A stretch of 26,098 nucleotides of DNA from positions 1-26,098 of the forward strand of contig JAKVCF010000016.1 of assembly GCA_022447335.1 (NCBI GenBank), given 5' to 3'. This DNA is from Planctomycetota bacterium (lineage in GTDB: Bacteria > Planctomycetota > UBA1135). This document shows, one piece after another, positions 1 to 6,863 of this stretch. Position 1 is the first letter of the stretch. Every line of letters starts with the position of its first letter. A program made the translations under genes and the position numbers. A model generated the notes under the pieces. The model saw nothing but the letters and a program-made list of their open reading frames with translations, searched no databases and was not told where the DNA came from.

Positions 1-372
1 GGCATTCTAAAAACCTGCATGGATGTCGGCGCATTCCGAAAATCTTCACCCGGGTCAGATACGATCAATGAGCTAAAGCGTTATGGCGACACCATCCGCG
101 AAGTGCCTGGAAAAACTGGGCTCAACGCTTTCTCAAATACCGAGCTACTCAAGCTCATCGAGGCGGAGGGGGTCGAAGAAATAATTATTGCTGGGGTTGT
201 CACTTCAGTATGCATTGATTCGACAGCTCGCTACGCAGCCGACAAAGGCTTTGATGTCACCGTGGCATCGGACTGCACTGCTGGACGCAGTACTTTCGAA
301 CAGGAGTACTACTGCGAACAGATATTCCCCATATTCGCAACCGTCAAGACCTCTTCGGAAATCATTAAGTAA
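1..372 (+). CDS. Isochorismatase-fold cysteine hydrolase, C-terminal part (5' end outside window)
   Basis: The reading frame is open from the first base of the window, so the start lies upstream and only about 123 residues are seen. The fragment has the end of the isochorismatase-like fold. A lysine in the segment VPGKTGLNAF matches the catalytic Lys position (K followed by a SAF/NAF-like turn). The GVVTSVCIDSTAR segment carries the nucleophilic Cys of the Asp-Lys-Cys triad, and a strand plus DCTAGRS follows, as in family members. The catalytic Asp would lie in the missing part. The family includes isochorismatases, nicotinamidases and carbamoyl hydrolases; the substrate cannot be told from this fragment. 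Transcription ends at the strong hairpin directly downstream. The fold is fairly sure, the specific function unknown. Confidence 0.85.
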   Translation, partial: GILKTCMDVGAFRKSSPGSDTINELKRYGDTIREVPGKTGLNAFSNTELLKLIEAEGVEEIIIAGVVTSVCIDSTARYAADKGFDVTVASDCTAGRSTFEQEYYCEQIFPIFATVKTSSEIIK

Positions 373-403
373 TAGCACTATCAATAAATAAAAGTAGCTA
401 TAG

Positions 404-449
404 AAGCGCCCCGCACCTCCAACAGCTGAAGTGCGGGGCGCTTTTATTT
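404..449 (+). terminator. Intrinsic terminator after the hydrolase gene
   Basis: A perfect 13-bp stem (404-416 with 431-443, GC-rich core GCGCCCCGCAC) has a 14-nt loop and is followed on the + strand by TTTTATTT. It sits 31 bases after the stop of the rightward hydrolase gene and before the 3' end of the leftward FG-GAP gene. On the - strand an A-rich run precedes the stem and a weaker T-containing stretch follows, so it may work in both directions. Confidence 0.9.
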
Positions 450-513
450 GGCGCAGACTTTTACTCCAGACCTTGAGATGATCCTAATCCGCACCGTACT
501 CAATACGATGTGG

Positions 514-1932
514 CTATTGAATCTGAAGAGCTAGCGAGTTCGACAACTCACCACCACTAGCCGCCTGGGTATAGACCATTATCCCTGCTGCCTTTGGTGG
601 CAATACTTGCGCATGTGACGCAACGCCATTTGAATCGGCAAAAACCGACGCAAGCAACTCGATCGGAGGGGACATGTCAACCATGCCATAAGGAGTACCG
701 GTAGGACCTGGCCCTCTCAATGAATAACCAATCAAGACACTATCTCCAGGCTGAGCCCCCGAGACCTCGAAGGTCGCTGTCCCTCCAGCCACAAAGTTTG
801 TAATTGAATAGCCTAGGCCGCCGGAAGATTGCTCAAAAAATGTGACTGTGCCGGTAACTCGATCTGCAACCAATGCATCAAGTAAACCGTCTTGATTAAC
901 GTCCGAAACGCAAAGAGTGGTCGGATACTGAATGCCGTCGCCCAACTCCTGGGAATCAGAAAAGGACCCTCCACCTAAATTCTCGATCCAAGCAATCCCC
1001 TGCGAAGTATTTCGTGACACAAAAATGTCTAGATCCGAATCCTGGTCCAAATCGACAAGGGCAAGGTCGTGACAAGACGTTCCCTCAACTTGTACAGCGG
1101 GACCAAATACCCCTGCGCCTAGATTCTCAACCCAGTAAATTCCCGGGCTCCATGCCGCCGCAGTGTTCACCCAAAGAATGTCGGAGTCTCCATCGCCATC
1201 AATATCGCCGCTGACGCCATTATCCGGAGATCGCGAAGCATCCGTTGTTCCAGAAACGCGAATTTTATTACCCCAACCTGTCCCCCCATTCGGGACAAAA
1301 TAGACCGCGTCGAAATTCGACACAACCACATCAAGATTCGAGTCGCCATTCACGTCTTCAATATCGAGTGCAAGAATCCCACCGAAAAAAGTCTCGATCC
1401 GATTTTCACGCACAAACTGACCCCCTCCTTGATTTTCATGCAGCAACAGAGTGCCTCCATAGCTAGCCGAAACAATGTCGAGATCACCATCTTGTCCAAG
1501 ATCACAAACCTCAAAAAGTGCTATTCCGATCCTCTGCCCATTAAGCACAACCGGCGGCCCAAAAATCCCAGAACCGTCATTCGCATACCAAGCAATAGCT
1601 TGGTCTATATTGGACGCTGTAATCAGGTCCTCATCTCCGTCTCCATCTAAATCCGCTGTCCCCACACTAACCAGCCCTCGAAGCGGCGGGATATTGACAG
1701 CTCGCCCTGCAGCAAAGTTGCCGCCTCCAAGATTCTCGATAAGAAGAACCAACCCCGCTGAAGGCACTGCCGTCAAAACATCGAGATCTCCATCAAGGTC
1801 AATATCAGCGGCCGCAAGCGTTCTGGTCGACTTTGCAAAAGTCGTAATGACTTCACCGTCATCGAATTGCTGCCCCGAAGCCGACCCGGCCGTAACCAAG
1901 AAAAATAGAAGGGAAAATGCTTTGATCCGCAT
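514..1932 (-). CDS. Secreted FG-GAP/VCBS repeat beta-propeller protein
   Basis: 472 residues. The N-terminus is a signal peptide (MRIKAF, hydrophobic core, cleavage likely after SASG near residue 20). Seven Asp-rich calcium-loop motifs of FG-GAP/VCBS type start at about residues 43, 94, 144, 193, 243, 294 and 344 (e.g. DIDLDGDLD, DLDGDGDED, DVNQDGLLD). The roughly 50-residue period fits a seven-bladed, integrin-alpha-like propeller. Residues ~375-472 form a separate C-terminal domain with a GLGYSI start, a PGDSVLIGYS strand, a GPGPTGTPYG turn and a QAASGGELSNS end. I remember similar tails on many FG-GAP proteins of planctomycetes, but I know of no function. Such propellers usually bind ligands or stay at the cell surface. 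The gene's GC content is lower than that of genes further right. No clear Shine-Dalgarno precedes the ATG. Confidence 0.9.
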   Translation of the reverse strand: MRIKAFSLLFFLVTAGSASGQQFDDGEVITTFAKSTRTLAAADIDLDGDLDVLTAVPSAGLVLLIENLGGGNFAAGRAVNIPPLRGLVSVGTADLDGDGDEDLITASNIDQAIAWYANDGSGIFGPPVVLNGQRIGIALFEVCDLGQDGDLDIVSASYGGTLLLHENQGGGQFVRENRIETFFGGILALDIEDVNGDSNLDVVVSNFDAVYFVPNGGTGWGNKIRVSGTTDASRSPDNGVSGDIDGDGDSDILWVNTAAAWSPGIYWVENLGAGVFGPAVQVEGTSCHDLALVDLDQDSDLDIFVSRNTSQGIAWIENLGGGSFSDSQELGDGIQYPTTLCVSDVNQDGLLDALVADRVTGTVTFFEQSSGGLGYSITNFVAGGTATFEVSGAQPGDSVLIGYSLRGPGPTGTPYGMVDMSPPIELLASVFADSNGVASHAQVLPPKAAGIMVYTQAASGGELSNSLALQIQ

Positions 1933-2116
1933 CCACTTAGCTTATTCCAATCGGGGAATATAGGAAAATGGAAATTAGACAGCGGGCCCTCACAATTTTG
2001 ATGCAGGCGGTCGTTCCTGACCACTCCATTGCCATAAGCGTGAAAATAATGACCTTTGAGCAGATCCGGTCGTCACATAACACGGAAGCAGTTCACGCCC
2101 GGCGCCTTGCCAATGA

Positions 2117-3970
2117 TTAGCTCGACTCCATTCCAGTTGCGGCGTTAAAAGCAGTCAAGCCACCGACAACAGGCAACTGCAATGATGTGGCATCTAGGTC
2201 GATGCTCAACTGCGTACCGGCCTTGGGAAGCAGCGTAAAGTCGCGATCGCTGGAAAAGATCATCAGGCCGAGACGCTGTCCGGCGGGAATGATTTGATCG
2301 TCGGGCTGCAAATTGAATTCGAGGTCGACGAACTTACCTCTCTTTAGCGGCTTACTTTCGCGCAACGATTCAGCATTCTGCGGATCGGCCCAGCCACGCG
2401 TAATGATGTTGTCGTTGATGTGACCGCCGCTCTCCCATGGCAGCGCAACCAACCACACCGATAAGTTGGCTGCCTTCTTGTTTGCAGCTATGCGAACCTT
2501 CAATCGCGGCGCTCCGGAAATGTGCAGTGGCGCGGTCAATTCTTCGGATACATACATCAAACGGTGCTTTGACTTGCCAGCCTTGGCCAGCTTGGTTCCG
2601 GATTCCTTGACATCATCTACCAGCTTTTCGACACCTTGGCGCTCGCTTGAGGAAAAAGCCTTTAGCGCGCCTTGGCTATTACCACCCTTCCGCAGGTGCA
2701 GGCTTACCGGCTGCGACGCTGGATTCGGGTAATCGGCATAAGCAGTGGCGTCGGTGTGACCTGCACCTTCGCGAACAATCCACGCACGCGGAAGATCTTC
2801 GACGCCGTTGTCGACGCCGTACAAATAATGACTGAACCACTTATTCATCAACTCAGGTGCCGGTGGCCCACCGTGCCCGCCTTGGTGCAAGTAAGCCATC
2901 GCGGGCTTACCAAGCTCCTTGAGCTTGAGATAAACGTCCACACTGTGATCCGGCATCACGTTCCAATCGTTGAAGCCGTGCGAAATTAAAACTGCAGCGC
3001 GCACGTTGCCGAGGCGTTCGCGGTAATTACGGCTATGCCAGAAGTCGTTGTAGTCGCCAGTGACGCGATCCTGATTTTCGTTCATCAACTCATCGCGAAC
3101 CGTCTTGTTGCAAGACTTGCGGAACTTAGGATCGCCACTGTTCACAAAGTCGTAGAGCACGTCGATGTCTTCACCCATGTAGCCGCCGGGGTGGCGCACC
3201 AAACCATTGGCGCGGTAGTAGTGGTAGTACGACGTGTTCGGAGCATCGGGGATGATGGCTTCCAATCCTTCCACACCGGTAGTCGCGGCAGCCAGCGGAA
3301 GCGTTCCGTTGTAGGACGTGCCGGTCATACCCACTTTTCCTGTCGACCAGTAAGCCTCAACCAATTCGTCGCCATCCGGCGTGGTGAAGCCACGGGCGCG
3401 GCCATTCAACCAATCGATAACTGCCTTTGGTGCCAGCTCCTCATTTTCTCCACCGATGGTCACGCAGCCTTGTGACATCCCTGTTCCCGGCGACGCCGAA
3501 TGCACCACCGCAAATCCGCGAGGCACCCAGGTCGAAATCAGCGAGCGCGACATAGGCACGCGCCGCTTAGTGAAACGAATGTCCGGCGCATCGTCACGCT
3601 TGGGCGGCTTGGCTCCGACTTCATGGTCGGTGTCCCAGAAGAAGTTCTCGCCCGGAGCGATGCCGCAGTAATACGGGCTGGTTTCGTAAATCACAGCGAC
3701 CCGCAGCCCTTCGCTATCGGTCTGCCCTGGCCGAGTGACGTCGACGTGCATGCGATCGAGCTTGCCGTCGCCGTCGGAGTCGAACTCGGTTTCGACCCAC
3801 AGGTCGTGCTGAATCCAGTTTTTCCCGTCTTTGAATTCCGGGACGACTTGAGCCATGCCATCTTTGAAAACTGGGCCGACAGTCTCAGACTGAGCCGGCG
3901 CCGCAGAGGCAAAAAGAGGCACGATGGCAACCGCCGCCGCGCCCAGCCACATGGAGAAGCAGGAACGCAT
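2117..3970 (-). CDS. Secreted Xaa-Pro dipeptidyl-peptidase-like S15/CocE-NonD hydrolase
   Basis: 617 residues with a signal peptide (residues 1 to ~27, ending ASAAPAQ). The alpha/beta-hydrolase core holds the S15 signature GKVGMTGTSYNGTLPLAAA with nucleophile Ser219, the acid in HGFNDWNV (Asp335) and the base in HQGGHG (His366). All three motifs match PepX-type enzymes. Residues ~420-600 form the PepX C-terminal jelly-roll domain. Family members remove Xaa-Pro dipeptides, while close relatives (cocaine esterase, glutaryl-7-ACA acylase) cleave esters or amides. The HGxNDWNV form favours the peptidase side. It probably acts outside the cytoplasm on imported proline-rich peptides. An EF-hand-like DSDGDGKLDR segment lies at ~64-73, as in several bacterial S15 proteins. 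It lies downstream of tRNA-Arg on the same strand and 184 bases upstream of the FG-GAP gene. Confidence 0.9.
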   Translation of the reverse strand: MRSCFSMWLGAAAVAIVPLFASAAPAQSETVGPVFKDGMAQVVPEFKDGKNWIQHDLWVETEFDSDGDGKLDRMHVDVTRPGQTDSEGLRVAVIYETSPYYCGIAPGENFFWDTDHEVGAKPPKRDDAPDIRFTKRRVPMSRSLISTWVPRGFAVVHSASPGTGMSQGCVTIGGENEELAPKAVIDWLNGRARGFTTPDGDELVEAYWSTGKVGMTGTSYNGTLPLAAATTGVEGLEAIIPDAPNTSYYHYYRANGLVRHPGGYMGEDIDVLYDFVNSGDPKFRKSCNKTVRDELMNENQDRVTGDYNDFWHSRNYRERLGNVRAAVLISHGFNDWNVMPDHSVDVYLKLKELGKPAMAYLHQGGHGGPPAPELMNKWFSHYLYGVDNGVEDLPRAWIVREGAGHTDATAYADYPNPASQPVSLHLRKGGNSQGALKAFSSSERQGVEKLVDDVKESGTKLAKAGKSKHRLMYVSEELTAPLHISGAPRLKVRIAANKKAANLSVWLVALPWESGGHINDNIITRGWADPQNAESLRESKPLKRGKFVDLEFNLQPDDQIIPAGQRLGLMIFSSDRDFTLLPKAGTQLSIDLDATSLQLPVVGGLTAFNAATGMESS

Positions 3971-4053
3971 GCCGCCAACCTTATCGCTGCGGGGCGCACT
4001 GCACGCGCTTGTACAGCGGTTGATCTGGTGCGGCCGCCCCTAAACGAGGGAGA

Positions 4054-4130
4054 TGGCGCACCCGGTAGGACTCGAACCTACAACCTGCGGATTAGAAGTC
4101 CGCTGCTCTATCCAGTTGAGCTACAGGTGC
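4054..4130 (-). tRNA. tRNA-Arg (anticodon UCU)
   Basis: A full cloverleaf on the - strand. The acceptor GCACCTG pairs with CGGGTGC (one T-G pair), followed by a GCTC/GAGC D stem, a GCGGA/TCCGC anticodon stem with loop CTTCTAA (anticodon TCT), a five-base variable loop, a GTAGG/CCTAC T stem with TTCGAGT, discriminator G and an encoded CCA. Length is 77 with CCA. It reads AGA (and AGG by wobble). It sits between the MFS gene and the S15 peptidase gene, all on the same strand. Confidence 0.97.
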
Positions 4131-4165
4131 GCGCTTCCGAGTATGGTAACGGACTTCGGTTTGCA

Positions 4166-4222
4166 GTAGGCAGGAACGGATGAGCATCCAGAAGCTCAAT
4201 CCGAAATAGATCCTCTGCCTAC
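4166..4222 (-). other. Two-tier hairpin across the stop codon of the MFS gene
   Basis: An outer 8-bp inverted repeat (4166-4173 with 4215-4222, GTAGGCAG/CTGCCTAC) encloses an inner stem (GGA-TGAGC at 4178-4185 with GCTCA-a-TCC at 4194-4202). In the leftward transcript the outer stem contains the MFS stop codon (4219-4221). No T-run follows, so it is not a standard intrinsic terminator. It could stabilise the mRNA 3' end or separate it from tRNA-Arg just downstream. The role is inference. Confidence 0.4.
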
Positions 4223-5490
4223 CCACAATCGGATGAACTCAAGCTCGCACGGGATTCAGACCGACCACCGAAGGTCCAGGCAAGCGCGCAAAGTACAACC
4301 GTTGCCGAAACCGCATAGAGCATGATTGCCCAGTCTCCGACTGAGTCATAGGCAACGCCAGTAATCAGGCCAGCCAGCGCAAAGCTCGCAGTCATTCCAG
4401 CAAACTCTGCGGAGAAAATACGGCCGCGATATGCCTCGCGAACGTGCCTCTGCCACAGGGTGGTCGAGCCCACCCAAATCGCACTGCCTCCCATATGTGC
4501 AACTACCACGCATATCAATGATCCAGCCAGACTCGGCACGCTCGGCAGGATGACGTAGGCCACTGCGGCAAGCAGGAAACCCGTCGCTATCTGACCTCGG
4601 TAAATGCGATCAGTGGAGCCAAATACCAAGCGAACTGCAACTGGGCCAATCCCCGTACCGAGGCCGCGCGCAAAATAGTAAAGGCTGGTGTAGTAGGCAA
4701 GGTCGGCAGCGCTGCCTTCGGGACCTACATGTCGAGCAGCCAGAATAGGGAGAAGAACTAGATAGCCTCCCGCTGGCCCCCAAAAGGTTTTGGCTAGCAC
4801 CGCCCAAACCACTCCACGCTCGCGCGCGTGAGAAACACCGCGCGCCAGATCGCGAAATAGCAGCACCTCACGCCAGCGGAAAGGCTCTGCTGCCTTTTCG
4901 TGCTCAGGAAGTTTCAGTCGCGTCAAAAGCAACACGCTGACCAGATAGGTCCCGGCATCGCATACGAAGACGCCATCCAGACCGATAACCTCCGCCAGCA
5001 CGCCGCCGAGTAGCGCCCCCACACAAAGGACGGTACTCCAGGTAATTGCACTCAACTCATAAGCCTTGCCTAAATCATCCGGATGAACGGTGGCCGGAAT
5101 CGCCGCCGACCTCGCGGCTTGAAAAAAAATGCCAAAGCCCATCTGGAGGATCAGAAGAAAATAAAGAATCCAAACTTCGTCGGCCTCGTCTACCTGCAAG
5201 TAACCGAGCACGACGACAGCGCGAATCAGATCACTACCGATCATCAACGCACGACGCGAGCAACGATCGGCCAGCGCCCCCGCCAGGCCGCCAAAAACGA
5301 CAGCCGGCATCATCCGGACAAAGATCTCAATGCCGAAAAGAAGGCCCACTCCCACCGCCACATCCATGCCGCCCAGCAAGTTCAGCAGGGCAAGAATCGC
5401 GACGCGATTCAGCCAGTCCCCGGTCATGCTGACGGCCTGCGCCGTCCAAAGCAGCCGGTACTGAGGGTTACGGCGGAGGACCCCAAGCAT
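4219..5490 (-). CDS. MFS transporter, MFS_3/DHA3-like exporter
   Basis: 423 residues with about twelve hydrophobic segments in two halves separated by a charged loop (LPEHEKAAEPFRWREV). The first helix follows RNPQYRLLWTAQAVSMTGDWLNRVA, the typical start of the MFS_3 group (enterobactin exporter and macrolide-efflux-like proteins). The A-motif-like loop after helix 2 reads GALADRCSRR. I chose the ATG at 5490 because the open frame further upstream translates through tRNA-His on the other strand and is not real coding sequence. A GTG six codons upstream is an alternative. The substrate is unknown; family members export siderophores, drugs or other small molecules. It is transcribed away from the tRNA-His promoter region, leaving about 100 bases between the divergent genes. 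Confidence 0.88.
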   Translation of the reverse strand: MLGVLRRNPQYRLLWTAQAVSMTGDWLNRVAILALLNLLGGMDVAVGVGLLFGIEIFVRMMPAVVFGGLAGALADRCSRRALMIGSDLIRAVVVLGYLQVDEADEVWILYFLLILQMGFGIFFQAARSAAIPATVHPDDLGKAYELSAITWSTVLCVGALLGGVLAEVIGLDGVFVCDAGTYLVSVLLLTRLKLPEHEKAAEPFRWREVLLFRDLARGVSHARERGVVWAVLAKTFWGPAGGYLVLLPILAARHVGPEGSAADLAYYTSLYYFARGLGTGIGPVAVRLVFGSTDRIYRGQIATGFLLAAVAYVILPSVPSLAGSLICVVVAHMGGSAIWVGSTTLWQRHVREAYRGRIFSAEFAGMTASFALAGLITGVAYDSVGDWAIMLYAVSATVVLCALAWTFGGRSESRASLSSSDCG

Positions 5491-5544
5491 CGGCCCCCCA
5501 GCATCCACACGCGGCCCCTCAGAATCACGCCTTTCCACAGGGAC

Positions 5545-5573
5545 TTGGCGAAGAGCCCGGCGAGCGCTAAACT
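5545..5573 (+). promoter_or_regulatory. Sigma70-like promoter for the tRNA-His/tRNA-Leu unit
   Basis: TTGGCG at 5545-5550 and TAAACT at 5568-5573 are spaced by exactly 17 bases. The predicted start, about seven bases after the -10 box, falls near 5580-5581, just at the first base of the 9-base arm that can pair beyond tRNA-His. Position and spacing are right; neither box is a perfect consensus match. Confidence 0.5.
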
Positions 5574-5580
5574 TCCGACC

Positions 5581-5679
5581 GCGATTGGTATGGTGGGCAT
5601 AGCTCAGTTGGTTAGAGCACCAGATTGTGATTCTGGGGGTCGCGGGTTCGAGTCCCGTTGCCCACCCCAAACCAATCGC
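5581..5679 (+). repeat. 9-bp inverted repeat flanking tRNA-His
   Basis: GCGATTGGT at 5581-5589 and ACCAATCGC at 5671-5679 are perfect reverse complements. They lie three bases before the G-1 end of the tRNA and one base after its CCA. In the precursor they would form a helix stacked beyond the acceptor stem, with a small internal loop between. This would be a processing element or a leader/trailer clamp; see the findings. Confidence 0.7.
5592..5669 (+). tRNA. tRNA-His (anticodon GUG)
   Basis: The acceptor GTGGGCA/TGCCCAC is preceded by G at 5592 and has discriminator C at 5666, giving the G-1:C73 pair that marks tRNA-His. The D stem is GCTC/GAGC, the anticodon stem CCAGA/TCTGG with loop TTGTGAT (anticodon GTG), and the T arm has TTCGAGT. 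CCA is encoded at 5667-5669. It is the first gene of the rightward unit, 48 bases before tRNA-Leu. Confidence 0.97.
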
Positions 5680-5717
5680 AGGCCTTGCTTTCGGCCCCCT
5701 GCGTCTGGTCGTAAAGC

Positions 5718-5802
5718 GCGAGAGTGGCGGAATTGGCAGACGCGCTAGATTTAGGATCTAGTATCGAAAGATGTGGGGGTTCGAGTCCCCCCTCTCGCAC
5801 CA
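5718..5802 (+). tRNA. tRNA-Leu (anticodon UAG)
   Basis: Acceptor GCGAGAG/CTCTCGC, anticodon stem CTAGA/TCTAG with loop TTTAGGA (anticodon TAG), a long class II variable arm as expected for leucine, a T loop with TTCGAGT, discriminator A and encoded CCA at 5800-5802. Length is 85. It reads CUA and, by wobble, other CUN codons. The start codon of the next gene lies only four bases beyond the CCA. Confidence 0.97.
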
Positions 5803-5806
5803 CCAG

Positions 5807-6832
5807 ATGGACGGCCGTGAACACCGCTATGACCGACAAATGCGCGTCCCGGCCGTCGGCCCGGCCGGACAGGAGCGCCTCGCCCAGGCACGCGCCACGC
5901 TAATAGGGCTTGGCGCGCTCGGCAGCGTGACCGCCGACCTTCTCGCACGCGCCGGAGTCGGGACCTTGCGCCTGATCGATCGCGACGTTGTCGAGTGGAG
6001 CAATCTACAGCGGCAGACCCTTTATGACGAAGCGGACGCAACAGCCACTCGAACCAAGGTAGAAGCCTCGATCAAGCGGCTGCGAGCGATCAACAGCGAG
6101 ATCAGACTGGAGCCACGCCCCTTTGATTTGACCGCAACTAATCATCGCGAACTCTTGGCAGACAGTACCGTACTCGTTGACGGAACTGACAACTTCGCAA
6201 CGCGCTATCTACTGAACGACTTTGCGGTCATCACCGAGACACCTTTCATCTATGCTGGTGTAGTTTCGACCTATGGCATGGTAGGCAGCATTCTGCCACC
6301 TCATGGACCCTGCCTACGCTGCACTTACCCAGAACCGCCGGCATCCCAAGAGACTCCTACCTGCCGCAGCGCCGGCGTGATTGGGCCCGCGGTCAGCGTG
6401 ATTGCTGGACTTGCCGCAACCCGCGCACTGCAAGTTATCGTCGAGTCCGATGAGATACAGGGCAACTTTCAATACATCGACGTATGGTCTGGCGAGCACT
6501 CCAGCCTTCGCGCACCACAAGATCCCGACTGCCCCTGCTGTCAAGTGCGTGACTTCGCTTGGGCGGAAGCTAGGCGCGGAACTCGCGCTGCCGAACCCCT
6601 ATGCGGCGGCGGCGCGGTGCATGTTCCCCCCAGCGAGCAACCGCCAGATCTTCACGCGACTGCCTCACGGCTGGCAGGAAGCGTAGAAGCGCTTGAGAGG
6701 GGTCCTAGCTTCCTCCGATTTCGCAGCGGCGAGCTCGAGGTCTACCTCTTCGCCGACAGGCGCGCACTAGTACGCGGCACGGAAGACCCTGGAAGAGCCC
6801 GCGCGCTGCTATCCGAAACAGTCGGATCCTGA
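5807..6832 (+). CDS. MoeB/ThiF/HesA-family adenylyltransferase with C-terminal extension
   Basis: 341 residues. The E1-like fold opens with RYDRQ (7-11), then the nucleotide-binding GLGALGS (34-40), DRDVVEWSNLQRQ (58-70) with the conserved acidic and Arg/Gln residues, TKVEA Lys84, and TDNFATR (127-133) with Asp128. Zinc ligands are two pairs, CLRC (169/172) and CPCC (242/245). Cys186 in PTCRSAGVIGP matches the family's conserved cysteine. MoeB and ThiF adenylate the C-terminal Gly-Gly of a small sulfur carrier (MoaD or ThiS) so that it can be thiocarboxylated. After the zinc site comes a ~90-residue tail (CGGGAVHV...LFADRRALVRGTED) instead of a rhodanese. I chose the ATG at 5807 because the later ATG (codon 12) would drop RYDRQ, and anything earlier is tRNA. 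No Shine-Dalgarno is possible here. The next two genes suggest molybdenum cofactor or sulfur chemistry. Confidence 0.9.
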   Translation: MDGREHRYDRQMRVPAVGPAGQERLAQARATLIGLGALGSVTADLLARAGVGTLRLIDRDVVEWSNLQRQTLYDEADATATRTKVEASIKRLRAINSEIRLEPRPFDLTATNHRELLADSTVLVDGTDNFATRYLLNDFAVITETPFIYAGVVSTYGMVGSILPPHGPCLRCTYPEPPASQETPTCRSAGVIGPAVSVIAGLAATRALQVIVESDEIQGNFQYIDVWSGEHSSLRAPQDPDCPCCQVRDFAWAEARRGTRAAEPLCGGGAVHVPPSEQPPDLHATASRLAGSVEALERGPSFLRFRSGELEVYLFADRRALVRGTEDPGRARALLSETVGS

Positions 6833-6863
6833 ATCCAACCCTGCGCCGACTTATCCTAGAGAT

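Noticed and set aside
3500..4183. 227-codon rightward open frame
   Set aside because: It runs antisense to the S15 gene and straight through tRNA-Arg; no protein-like motifs.
5491..5670. N-terminal extension of the MFS frame by 60 residues
   Set aside because: It translates the antisense of tRNA-His (the GLEPATPRI-type sequence commonly produced by tRNAs). The MFS homology starts at 5490.
5083..5748. 221-codon rightward open frame
   Set aside because: Antisense to the MFS gene and across tRNA-His; composition is that of a shadow frame.
5771..5806. Upstream ATG for the E1-like gene
   Set aside because: It lies inside tRNA-Leu; the first family residues (RYDRQ) begin after 5807.
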